In this document: piece by piece, positions 9,901 through 17,343 of the stretch
Position numbering within the stretch: position 1 is the stretch's first letter
Layout of the letters: every line of letters starts with the position of its first letter
From: Pontivivens marinum
Lineage (GTDB): Bacteria > Pseudomonadota > Alphaproteobacteria > Rhodobacterales > Rhodobacteraceae
Assembly: GCF_900231835.1 (NCBI RefSeq)
Contig: NZ_OCTN01000007.1
Span: forward strand, 62,001-126,000
Reading direction: 5' to 3'
Length of the DNA: 64,000 bases
Notes under the pieces: model-generated
Told to the model about the DNA's origin: nothing
Database searches by the model: none
The model's input: the letters and a program-made list of their open reading frames with translations, nothing else
Made by a program: the position numbers and the translations under genes

Positions 9901-10163
9901 CCTTCACATTGTCATTGCCAGATGGGCGCGAAATCGCGGTCAGTGCTGAGGAAAGCGCAGCAGACGCCCTGATCGCGCAGGGCATTGCGGTGGACGTGAA
10001 ATGCGCTGACGGGCTGTGCGGAACCTGTAAATGCGGGTTGATCGCGGGGGATGTGGAGCATCGGGACCATGTCTTGTCCAAGGCGGATCGCAAGGGCGCA
10101 ATGATCCTGTGTCGTTCACGCGCAGCACAGGCAGGGGGTAGCATCGAAATCTCGCTGCTTTGA
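6999..10163 (+). CDS. rdhA: Self-sufficient cobalamin-dependent reductive dehalogenase (RdhA-reductase fusion)
   Basis: A 1054-residue cytosolic fusion. Residues 1 to about 690 form an RdhA domain with two bacterial ferredoxin clusters: CxxCxxCxxxCP at Cys545/548/551/555 and C-x12-CxxCxxxCP at Cys581/594/597/601. Residues about 744-960 are a phthalate-dioxygenase-reductase-like flavin/NAD module (R789-QYS, GGGIGVTPM near 851, YTCGPERYM). The C-terminus is a plant-type 2Fe-2S ferredoxin (Cys1002/1007/1010/1038). There is no Tat signal, unlike respiratory RdhAs, so it fits the catabolic NpRdhA/BhbA type that takes electrons directly from NAD(P)H. Tyr459, Lys521 and Arg585 keep the exact spacing I recall for Tyr426, Lys488 and Arg552 of NpRdhA. 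AAGGAGG precedes the ATG; marR is 9 bp upstream. Confidence 0.9.
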   Translation: MRLRSYADRPMHLGPYPQEHVPRATDVRLDNVPADRPVKTPHTPLGKAISRYQAMLDAIRDGLVKDEMAQVPDDPQERSNHLKSFAYYCDVSLAGVAAITPEMWLASPVANPAVGALAQDLRTRQTSTFSAGIDVIMAELRESAEAAPVDCHQHTHALVYLYAHPRDPKDAPGEWMLQDAQDARAALRAGETGAVLANYIRLLGFEARAHHGTASDVHLGKMAVAAGLARVEGGKLVNPWLGAEFGIGVVTTTFDLAPDAPLASGSKGGAQWWLGAQSKTALNGDPYASRDFAAGPHPFETLKRVENPTTYIDEPRVPRVPKRADMFSRALFGDMGRTPQDNAKNGNYVRKSASAFAFRRALGAFTLLQDGPAQAKDPRADEEKRNADWIKAASYFLGADAVGISRCPDWAYYSHDAKGDPLPAYHRNAISMIIDQGHETMEGASGDDWIACAQSMRAYLRFSLLGGVIAEAIREMGYEARVHSVIDGEVLQPPLMLLAGLGEVSRIGEVILNPFLGPRLKSGAITTNMPMVHDAPIDFGLQKFCEACNKCARECPSGAITAGPKRMFNGYEIWKSDSQKCTTYRIGTEGGAMCGRCMKTCPWNLEGLFAEAPFRWAAMNVPGAAKHLAALDDRLGRGNMNPTKKWWWDLEMESDGPYRPSSKPLNAREIAPERVLKHEDQTLAVYPADLAPPPWPFPYPMDREAGIEAYQNLISADDYRSRVAAGDDPAHKRPDFGGESPVLPLVISRVEHMTGDVVKYEFRNPDGSDLPEWTAGAHLDIVVAPEFLRQYSMSGNPADRSVYQIGVLREDEGRGGSALMHRIFTEGRRVYISRPINHFPLHDTAPRTLLMGGGIGVTPMIAMAHRLHELGQEFELHYSCRTRASAGFLADLTAAPWADRVHLWFSDEVRADLSQILTPSDGAHVYTCGPERYMGAVLDEAERQGWPEETVHREYFSVPEEPEYENHPFTLSLPDGREIAVSAEESAADALIAQGIAVDVKCADGLCGTCKCGLIAGDVEHRDHVLSKADRKGAMILCRSRAAQAGGSIEISLL

Positions 10164-10199
10164 CTTGCATGTCAGGCGCGCTTGCGATCCCTTGCCAAA

Positions 10200-11255
10200 A
10201 TGTCAGATCGCACGCCCAGAACGCATATTGTTATCATCGACGGCACGTTTTCACGGCTGATCGAAGGGCATGAGACGAATGCGGGCCTGACCTATCGCTT
10301 GCTTGAGGAAGTTGGCCAAACGGTCGAGCAATCGGTTAGCTATCACCCCGGTGTGCAGGGGCAGGGGTGGAGTAAGTGGCTGGCCGCCGCTGCCGGACTG
10401 GGCATCAACGAGGCAATCGCCGAGGGATACGCCACGCTTGCCTCACGCTATCGCCCCGGTGATCGGATCGTGCTGATGGGCTATTCGCGAGGGGCCTATG
10501 CTGTGCGCAGCCTTGCGGGGTGGATCGGGCAGGTCGGATTGCTAAAGGCGCAGCACGCCATGCATCGGCGGGTACTGCGATCGTTCCGGTATTACGAATC
10601 CATGACCCGCAGTTATCAGGCGATGCGGTTTTCCCAGAAATATTGCCATCAGGACGTTCATATCGAAATGGTGGGCGTCTGGGATACGGTTAGCGCGCTG
10701 GGGCTGCCCTATCCGTTGTTAAACCGGCTTGCGCCGATGGTGACGGATTTTCACGATGATCGCGTCGGGGACGGGGTGAGCCATGCCTTTCAGGCCTTGG
10801 CCATTGATGAAACGCGCGCCGCCTATGACCCGATCCTGTGGCATCCACGGCCCGATTGGCCGGGGCAAATGCAGCAGATGTGGTTTGCGGGCAATCACGG
10901 TGATGTTGGCGGGCATGTCTGGCGGCATCCCGATGCGCGCCCGCTATCGAATATTCCGCTGGTCTGGATGCTGAACCATCTGGAAAATTGCGACGTTACC
11001 CTGCCCGAGGGCTGGCGTGACCGGTTTCCAACCGATCCGTTGGCCCCCTCGGTCGGGAATTGGCGAGGCTCGGCCAAGCTGTTTTTGTTCCGCATTCGCC
11101 GCTTGATACAGCCTGAGGCCGCGCAGCAGATACATCCGACAGTCAGCGAGCGTATTCGCAACCTGCGCGGATATCGCCCGCGGGGTGAACTGGGCGCGCC
11201 GGTAAACCTTGCCCTGCGCGATGATGTTGCCGATACCCCTGAAACCGCGCCCTGA
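10200..11255 (+). CDS. DUF2235-domain alpha/beta hydrolase
   Basis: A 351-residue protein with the DUF2235 pattern: an N-terminal IDGTFSR segment, then the nucleophile elbow GYSRGAYAVRSL (GxSxG), later VGVWDTVSALG and a WFAGNHGDVGGH motif carrying an Asp/His. The family is related to Tle-type phospholipase effectors of type VI secretion, but no secretion genes are nearby and no signal peptide is visible, so a cytosolic esterase of unknown substrate is the cautious call. I prefer the ATG at 10200 over 10182. It follows rdhA by 36 bp on the same strand and could be co-transcribed. Confidence 0.8.
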   Translation: MSDRTPRTHIVIIDGTFSRLIEGHETNAGLTYRLLEEVGQTVEQSVSYHPGVQGQGWSKWLAAAAGLGINEAIAEGYATLASRYRPGDRIVLMGYSRGAYAVRSLAGWIGQVGLLKAQHAMHRRVLRSFRYYESMTRSYQAMRFSQKYCHQDVHIEMVGVWDTVSALGLPYPLLNRLAPMVTDFHDDRVGDGVSHAFQALAIDETRAAYDPILWHPRPDWPGQMQQMWFAGNHGDVGGHVWRHPDARPLSNIPLVWMLNHLENCDVTLPEGWRDRFPTDPLAPSVGNWRGSAKLFLFRIRRLIQPEAAQQIHPTVSERIRNLRGYRPRGELGAPVNLALRDDVADTPETAP

Positions 11256-11326
11256 GGTGTTGCATCACCGGCCTTGGATAGTCATTGCTGAACAGGTTGT
11301 AGCACCAGTTAAGAGGGCCGCGCGCG

Positions 11327-12772
11327 ATGGGTAAGGCAGTGATGGTGCAGGGCACCGGATCGGATGTTGGAAAGTCACTGATCGTGGCGGGTTTGTGCCG
11401 TGCTTTTGTTCGGCGGGGCCTGCGGGCTATGCCGTTCAAGCCACAAAACATGTCCAACAATGCCGCCGTTACCGCCGATGGTGGCGAAATCGGGCGTGCG
11501 CAAGCGTTGCAAGCGTTGGCCTGTAAGCAAGCGCCCTCGGTCCACATGAACCCGGTGTTGCTAAAGCCCGAGAGCGAAACCGGCGCGCAGGTAGTTGTGC
11601 ATGGTAAGGTCGCATTCCGTGCGCAGGCCCGTGCCTATGCAGATCGCAAGGCGGAATTGTTGCAGGCCGTTGCCGATAGCTTCACCCAGCTCAAGGATAC
11701 CGCCGATCTGGTGATTGTGGAGGGGGCGGGGTCGCCCGCGGAAACCAATTTGCGGGCGAATGACATTGCCAATATGGGCTTTGCCCGCGCACTGGATGTT
11801 CCTGTGATCTTGATGGGGGATATCAATCGCGGCGGGGTTATCGCGCAGCTTGCCGGCCATGCGGCGGTGATGGAGGCGGGCGATAGGGCGCAGATCGCGG
11901 CCTTTGCCGTGAACAGGTTTCGCGGTGATGTCAGCCTGTTTGATGAGGGCGTGCGCGATATTGAGCGTTTCACCAACTGGCCCAGCGTTGGCGTGATTCC
12001 GTGGTTTTCTGAGGCGTCGAAACTACCGGCGGAGGATGCTTTGGGCATCGCGTCGGGCGGGACCGGCAGTTTGAAAATCGCGGTGCCTATGCTGGCGCGG
12101 ATTGCGAATTTCGATGACCTCGATCCGCTAAAGCTGGAGCCCGGTGTGCAGGTCGTAATGGTTCCGGCTGGTCAGCCGCTGCCGGGGGATGCGGCCTTGG
12201 TGATCCTGCCCGGCTCCAAAAGCACGACGGGTGATTTGGCCTTTCTGCGCGAACAGGGCTGGGACATTGATCTGGCGGCGCATTTGCGACGGGGCGGTCA
12301 TGTTCTGGGGATTTGCGGCGGCTACCAAATGCTGGGCCAGTGGATTGACGATCCTGATGGTGTGGACGGCGTTGCCGGACAGGTCGAGGGGTTGGGCCAT
12401 CTGGATGCACGTACGACAATGCAACCGGTCAAGCGTTTGGGGCAGGTCCATGGCACCTTGGCGGGTGGAAATGTGCCAGTTACCGGTTATGAAATCCATA
12501 TGGGGCATACTGATGGCCCCGATTGCGACCGGCCCGTTTTGATGCTGGACGGGCGGCCCGATGGGGCAACCTCGCGCGATGGGCGGGTTAGCGGCACCTA
12601 TCTGCACGGGTTGTTCACGGATGACGCCTTTCGCGCGGCCTATCTGGCGCGGCTGGGGCATCAGGCCAGCGATCTGGTCTATGCGCAGGTTATCGAGGAT
12701 GTTCTGGACCGATTGGCCGATCATCTGGAACGCTGTATGGATTTGGACGCGATTGCGGCAATTGCGCGCTAA
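11327..12772 (+). CDS. cobQ: Cobyric acid synthase
   Basis: Glutamine- and ATP-dependent amidase that converts adenosylcobyrinic acid a,c-diamide to cobyric acid by four amidations in cobalamin synthesis. The 481 residues show the N-terminal DTBS-like P-loop [11 protein letters not shown], the substrate segment [13 protein letters not shown], and the C-terminal class I glutamine amidotransferase with nucleophile Cys in [10 protein letters not shown] and the catalytic His in GTYLHGLF. No other cob genes are present, so it is isolated from the main pathway. Its position two genes after the B12-dependent reductive dehalogenase may reflect cofactor supply, but linkage could be accidental. Confidence 0.95.
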   Translation: MGKAVMVQGTGSDVGKSLIVAGLCRAFVRRGLRAMPFKPQNMSNNAAVTADGGEIGRAQALQALACKQAPSVHMNPVLLKPESETGAQVVVHGKVAFRAQARAYADRKAELLQAVADSFTQLKDTADLVIVEGAGSPAETNLRANDIANMGFARALDVPVILMGDINRGGVIAQLAGHAAVMEAGDRAQIAAFAVNRFRGDVSLFDEGVRDIERFTNWPSVGVIPWFSEASKLPAEDALGIASGGTGSLKIAVPMLARIANFDDLDPLKLEPGVQVVMVPAGQPLPGDAALVILPGSKSTTGDLAFLREQGWDIDLAAHLRRGGHVLGICGGYQMLGQWIDDPDGVDGVAGQVEGLGHLDARTTMQPVKRLGQVHGTLAGGNVPVTGYEIHMGHTDGPDCDRPVLMLDGRPDGATSRDGRVSGTYLHGLFTDDAFRAAYLARLGHQASDLVYAQVIEDVLDRLADHLERCMDLDAIAAIAR

Positions 12773-12864
12773 AGGCCCTGTAGGTGAAGATTTTTGCATG
12801 GCCCCCTCGCGCCGCGCAACTTGGCTGATATAAGGTCGTGAACCACTGTGCCGGAGATAGCCTG

Positions 12865-13656
12865 ATGAACACCCTTACACCCGCTGATCGTGCGAAATAT
12901 GCGGCGTCCCGTGCGGCCCTGTCATTGGTCGAGCCGGATATGAAATTGGGATTGGGCACAGGCTCTACCGCGAACTGGTTTATCCGCCTGCTGGGCGAAC
13001 GCATTCGTGTGGATGGTATCAAGCTGTCGGCGGTTGCGACCTCGGACCGCACTGCCGCCTTGGCCCGTAGTGAGGGGATCGAGGTGATTGAGCTGGACGC
13101 AGCCGGATGGCTGGACCTGACCATTGATGGTGCGGATGAGGTTGATCCCGCACTGAACCTGATCAAGGGCGGCGGCGGCGCACATTTGCAGGAAAAGATC
13201 GTGGCAACTGCCTCTGACCGCATGGTTGTCATCACGGATGATAGCAAGCTGGTCGATACTTTGGGCGCATTCCCATTGCCGGTTGAGGTGATCCCGCTGG
13301 GGTGGACCGCCAGCCGTGCAATCATCGAGGAGATGCTGGAGCAGATTGACGTGGACGGTCGTGAGGTGACGCCACGCATGAACGGTTCGGAACTGTATCG
13401 CACGGATGAGGGGAACCATATCCTCGACCTGCACCTGAAACGGATCGGTGATCCTCACCGCCTGTCGCCGCTGCTGAACCAAGTGGCCGGTGTCGTGGAA
13501 AACGGATTGTTCCTGGGCGTCGCGGATCAAATCATGGTCGGCTATGATAGCGGTCAGGCCCATCTGCTTGAGGAAAATGGCGTAATGCGTCCCGTTTCCT
13601 TTGCCGATGGTATCGACGAACAGGCATTCATTAAGCGGGTCATGTCACAAGATTGA
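12865..13656 (+). CDS. rpiA: Ribose-5-phosphate isomerase A
   Basis: Interconverts ribose 5-phosphate and ribulose 5-phosphate in the pentose phosphate pathway. The 263-residue protein has the phosphate-binding GLGTGSTANWF, the active-site DGADEVDPALNLIKGGGGA and the catalytic EKI segment. A GTG at 12838 extends the frame but the ATG at 12865 has a GGAGAT Shine-Dalgarno at good spacing and starts where the family starts. It also serves the xylose pathway encoded further right in the window, since xylulose 5-phosphate enters here. Confidence 0.95.
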   Translation: MNTLTPADRAKYAASRAALSLVEPDMKLGLGTGSTANWFIRLLGERIRVDGIKLSAVATSDRTAALARSEGIEVIELDAAGWLDLTIDGADEVDPALNLIKGGGGAHLQEKIVATASDRMVVITDDSKLVDTLGAFPLPVEVIPLGWTASRAIIEEMLEQIDVDGREVTPRMNGSELYRTDEGNHILDLHLKRIGDPHRLSPLLNQVAGVVENGLFLGVADQIMVGYDSGQAHLLEENGVMRPVSFADGIDEQAFIKRVMSQD

Positions 13657-13736
13657 GATGACACGTTGTACGGTCGTTAGGGCATAATACCTGTCGAACC
13701 AAATTATAGCGCATACCCCTACAGGAGCTACATTCT

Positions 13737-15086
13737 ATGAGCGATTTTGACTTCGATCTATTTGTGATTGGTGGTGGATCGGGGGGGGTGCGGGCCGCGC
13801 GGATCGCTTCGGAATTAGGGGCTCGTGTCGCCATCGCCGAGGAGTATCGCTATGGCGGCACCTGCGTTATTCGGGGCTGCGTTCCTAAAAAACTGATGGT
13901 TTACGCATCGCGCTTCGCCGAAAGCTTCCACGATGCAGCCGGTTATGGCTGGAGCGTCGAGGCGCCGAAATTCGACTGGCTCAGCCTGCGCGGGAATATC
14001 CACGCGGAACTGGACCGGTTGGAGGGGATTTACCGCCGTAACCTCAGCAATGCGAATGTGAACGTACTGGACGGTCGGGCCACGATTGTGGACGCCAATA
14101 CGGTTGAGATGGACGGCGTGCGCCATACCGCTGGGCGCATATTGGTCGCCGTTGGCGGCACCCCCTTCGTTCCGAATATTCCGGGACATGAGCATGTGAT
14201 GATCTCGGACGATATGTTCCTGATGGACACCATGCCGGACAGTATCGCTATTGTCGGCGGTGGATATATCGCATGTGAGTTTGCAGGCATCCTCAATGGT
14301 TTGGGGGTCAAGGTTGACCTGATCTATCGCTCTAGCCAGATTTTGCGCGGCTTCGATAATGAGGTCCGTGACCACGTCGCGCAGGAAATGTCGAAGAAGG
14401 GCATCAACATCCGCACCGATTGCGATGTGGAGCAGGTCGAGAAGACCGAGACAGGCGTAAAACTGCATTTCACTGGTGGCACCACGGCTGACTATTCGGG
14501 TGTGATGTATGCAACGGGCCGCGTTCCCAACACGCACAGCCTCGGGCTTGAGGCGGTTGGCGTTGAAACCGGCAAGAATGGCGCGATTTTGGTAAACGAT
14601 CAGTCGCAAACCAATGTTGAGACGATCTATGCTGTTGGCGACGTGACCGACCGTGTGGCCCTGACTCCAGTTGCGATCCGTGAGGGGCAGGCTTTTGCCC
14701 AGACGGTTTATGGCAATATGCCAACACAGGCTGATTACGATCTGATCCCGACGGCGGTCTTTACCCAGCCAGAAATCGGCACTGTCGGTTTGAGCGAGGA
14801 AGACGCCCGCAATGTGGGTGAGATTGACGTCTACAGCACCAGCTTCCGGTCCATGGGTCACATCATCGGCAATCGGGACGAACGGATGCTGATGAAGCTG
14901 ATTGTCAGCCGTGCTGATGACAAGGTTCTGGGCTGTCATATCGTAGGCGAGGCTGCTGGCGAAATGATCCAGATGGCCGGTGTCGCGATCAAGATGGGCG
15001 CGACCAAGGCTGACTTTGATCGCACCGTCGCCGTTCATCCAACTGCGGCAGAAGAACTCGTTACTCTCAAGACGCCAACGCGTTAG
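13737..15086 (+). CDS. gor: Glutathione-disulfide reductase
   Basis: FAD/NADPH disulfide oxidoreductase of 449 residues that keeps glutathione reduced. The N-terminal FAD motif is GGGSGGVRAA, the redox pair is in GGTCVIRGCVPKK (C-x4-C), the NAD(P) motif is GGGYIACEFAG, and the C-terminal HPTAAEE carries the active-site His supplied to the partner subunit of the dimer. The sequence around the second Rossmann fold has RSSQILRGFD, with arginines as expected for NADPH preference. AGGAGCTACATTCT precedes the ATG. It follows rpiA on the same strand with 80 bp between. Confidence 0.92.
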   Translation: MSDFDFDLFVIGGGSGGVRAARIASELGARVAIAEEYRYGGTCVIRGCVPKKLMVYASRFAESFHDAAGYGWSVEAPKFDWLSLRGNIHAELDRLEGIYRRNLSNANVNVLDGRATIVDANTVEMDGVRHTAGRILVAVGGTPFVPNIPGHEHVMISDDMFLMDTMPDSIAIVGGGYIACEFAGILNGLGVKVDLIYRSSQILRGFDNEVRDHVAQEMSKKGINIRTDCDVEQVEKTETGVKLHFTGGTTADYSGVMYATGRVPNTHSLGLEAVGVETGKNGAILVNDQSQTNVETIYAVGDVTDRVALTPVAIREGQAFAQTVYGNMPTQADYDLIPTAVFTQPEIGTVGLSEEDARNVGEIDVYSTSFRSMGHIIGNRDERMLMKLIVSRADDKVLGCHIVGEAAGEMIQMAGVAIKMGATKADFDRTVAVHPTAAEELVTLKTPTR

Positions 15087-15147
15087 GTTGATAACGACCG
15101 CGTGAATACACAATTTATGCACCAAATGCGTATAACAGACAGGACAC

Positions 15148-16317
15148 ATGATGCCCTATAACGACAATTCCGGCGGACCCTGGGGTAAAAAGGGAAACGA
15201 CCGGGGTGATAATAAGGGGAGCGACGACCGCAATCCTTGGGGGGGCGGCAACCGCCCTAATAACGGTAATGGGCAGGGACCAAATAACGGTCAGGTGCCC
15301 GATATCGAGGATATGCTGCGCAAGGGCCAGGAACAGTTTAAGGTTCTGATGGGCGGACGCGGTGGTGGCACCGGCAGCGGTGGCACCGGTGGCGACGGCG
15401 ATGGACCATCCGGCAAGCTGATCTTCGGGATTGCTGCTGTGCTGGGTGCGGCCGCGTGGTTATATGCATCCGCCTATACGGTGCAGCCCTCGCAGCGGTC
15501 GGTGGAACTGACGCTGGGTCAGTATTCCTCGACCGGTGGTCCGGGCCTGAACTTCGCGCCGTGGCCGATCGTTACGCATGAAATCGTCGAAGTGACGAAC
15601 GAGCGGATCGTCAATGTCGGAACGGGCACACGTCCGGGCCGTGGTGATGATGGCTTGATGCTGACCGGTGATGAAAACATCGTCGATATTGATTTCGAGG
15701 TTGTTTGGAACATCAACGATCCGGCGGCTTATCTGTTCAACCTGCGCGATCCAGAGGGCACAATCTCGTCCGTGTCTGAATCCGCAATGCGTGAAGTGAT
15801 CTCGCGTTCGCAGCTCGCGCCGATCTTGAACCGTGACCGTGGTATCATTTCGGCCGAAGTGTCCGAACTGATCCAGCAAACGCTGAACAACTATGACAGC
15901 GGCATCTCGGTCGTTCGTCTGAACTTTGACCGTGCTGATCCGCCAAATGACGTTATTGATGCCTTCCGTGACGTTCAGGCAGCGGAGCAGGAGCGTGTTA
16001 CCGCCCAAAACCGTGCGGATGCATATGCAAACCGCGCCTTGGCCGAGGCCCGTGGTGAGGCTGCTCAACTCTTGCAGCAGGCCGAGGGTTATCGCGCACA
16101 GGTCGTGAACGAGGCTGAAGGTGAGGCCGCGCGCTTCCTGAGCATCCTGACCGAATATCAGGGCGCCGAGGAAGTGACACGCAAGCGTCTGTATATCGAG
16201 ACGATGGAACGTGTTCTGGGCGATGTGGACAAGATCATCATCGACCAGCCAGAGGGCGGCCAGGGCGTCTTGCCATATCTGCCACTGAATGAACTCCGTC
16301 GTGGGGGAACCAACTGA
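15148..16317 (+). CDS. hflK: FtsH protease modulator HflK
   Basis: SPFH/band-7 membrane protein of 389 residues. A glycine/asparagine/proline-rich N-terminal tail (about 1-90) precedes one transmembrane helix (LIFGIAAVLGAAAWLYASAY), the SPFH domain, and a long Ala/Glu/Arg-rich coiled coil from about 265 to 330. HflK and HflC form the large ring that encloses and modulates FtsH. A second in-frame ATG at 15151 is better placed relative to the AGGA at 15141 and may be the true start. The stop overlaps hflC (TGATG), so the pair is coupled. FtsH itself is not in the window. Confidence 0.93.
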   Translation: MMPYNDNSGGPWGKKGNDRGDNKGSDDRNPWGGGNRPNNGNGQGPNNGQVPDIEDMLRKGQEQFKVLMGGRGGGTGSGGTGGDGDGPSGKLIFGIAAVLGAAAWLYASAYTVQPSQRSVELTLGQYSSTGGPGLNFAPWPIVTHEIVEVTNERIVNVGTGTRPGRGDDGLMLTGDENIVDIDFEVVWNINDPAAYLFNLRDPEGTISSVSESAMREVISRSQLAPILNRDRGIISAEVSELIQQTLNNYDSGISVVRLNFDRADPPNDVIDAFRDVQAAEQERVTAQNRADAYANRALAEARGEAAQLLQQAEGYRAQVVNEAEGEAARFLSILTEYQGAEEVTRKRLYIETMERVLGDVDKIIIDQPEGGQGVLPYLPLNELRRGGTN

Positions 16318-17261
16318 TGAACCGCATCACTATTGCTATTTCAGGTGTTGTCCTGCTGGCCGTACTGGCCCTGTCCTCGATCTATGTCGTTGATGAACGC
16401 CAACGTGCGCTTGTTCTACAGTTTGGTCAGATCAAGGCCGTTAAGGAGGAGCCGGGTCTTGGCTTCAAGATCCCGTTCATCCAGCAAGTGGTCTATTACG
16501 ACGACCGTATCCTAAGCCTCGACACGGAATCGCTGGAGGTGACGCCTCTGGATGATCGCCGCCTTGTGGTCGATGCGTTTGCGCGTTGGCGTATTTCGGA
16601 TGTTGAGCGTTTCCGTGAGCGGACCGGAACCGATGGCGATTTCGCTATCATCTCGGGTCAGCAGCGGCTTGTCACGGTTCTGAACTCTGCCTTGCGTGAG
16701 GTTCTGGGTTCCGTGAACTCGAACACCGTTCTGTCGGCTGACCGTGTTGGCCTGATGAACCAGATTCGGGATCAGGCAGCGCGTGAAACGGTTGAGCTGG
16801 GTATTGAGGTCGTAGATGTTCGCATCAAACGCGCTGATCTGCCTGAGCAAAACCTTGAGGAAACCTTCAACCGCATGCGCGCTGAGCGTGAGCGTGAGGC
16901 TGAGGACGAACGTGCACGTGGTCAGGAGGCCGCATTACGCGTGCAATCCCTCGCCGATCGTACCGCGGTTGAACTGCGCTCCGAGGCACAGCGTGACAGC
17001 GACATCATTCGTGGTGAGGCTGACGCGGCACAGAACCGGATATTTGCCGATGCATTCGGTCAGGACCCTGAATTCTTTGCGTTCTATCGTTCGTTGAGCG
17101 CGTATGAGGCAGCCCTGAACGGCGATAACTCCACGTTGGTGATTTCGCCGGATAGCGAGTTCTTCGAGTATCTGAACGGCGATCAGTACGAGGGCAGCGC
17201 ACGGGCCGAGGCCGGAACCCGCCCTGTTCGGACCGACGTGGTTACTCCAGCTGAGCAGTAA
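16317..17261 (+). CDS. hflC: FtsH protease modulator HflC
   Basis: SPFH/band-7 partner of HflK, 314 residues. An N-terminal signal anchor (ITIAISGVVLLAVLALSSIY) is followed by the SPFH segment VVDERQRALVLQFGQ and a charged coiled coil (RMRAEREREAEDERARG). The tail FAFYRSLSAYEAAL is the usual HflC ending before a disordered extension. It starts inside the hflK stop codon. Transcription of the pair probably ends at the hairpin at 17285. Confidence 0.93.
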   Translation: MNRITIAISGVVLLAVLALSSIYVVDERQRALVLQFGQIKAVKEEPGLGFKIPFIQQVVYYDDRILSLDTESLEVTPLDDRRLVVDAFARWRISDVERFRERTGTDGDFAIISGQQRLVTVLNSALREVLGSVNSNTVLSADRVGLMNQIRDQAARETVELGIEVVDVRIKRADLPEQNLEETFNRMRAEREREAEDERARGQEAALRVQSLADRTAVELRSEAQRDSDIIRGEADAAQNRIFADAFGQDPEFFAFYRSLSAYEAALNGDNSTLVISPDSEFFEYLNGDQYEGSARAEAGTRPVRTDVVTPAEQ

Positions 17262-17284
17262 GCGCGGCTAATTGCTAAATTTAG

Positions 17285-17312
17285 GGGCGGGCCTGTCGGG
17301 TCCGCCCTTTTT
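17285..17312 (+). terminator. Rho-independent terminator after hflKC
   Basis: GGGCGGGCC (17285-17293), loop TGTCG, GGTCCGCCC (17299-17307) with one G-U pair, followed by TTTTT (17308-17312). Confidence 0.85.
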
Positions 17313-17343
17313 CGTCCTGCTGCACCACGATAAGGTCAGGTCC

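Noticed and set aside
10200-11255. Type VI secretion phospholipase effector
   Set aside because: Family relation exists, but no immunity gene, VgrG or other secretion component is nearby.
11256-11326. Cobalamin riboswitch before cobQ
   Set aside because: The 71-bp gap is too short for the aptamer and lacks a B12-box-like segment.
13815-15149. Long antisense open frame (444 codons) opposite gor
   Set aside because: It mirrors the codon structure of a clear glutathione reductase and its translation shows no family pattern.
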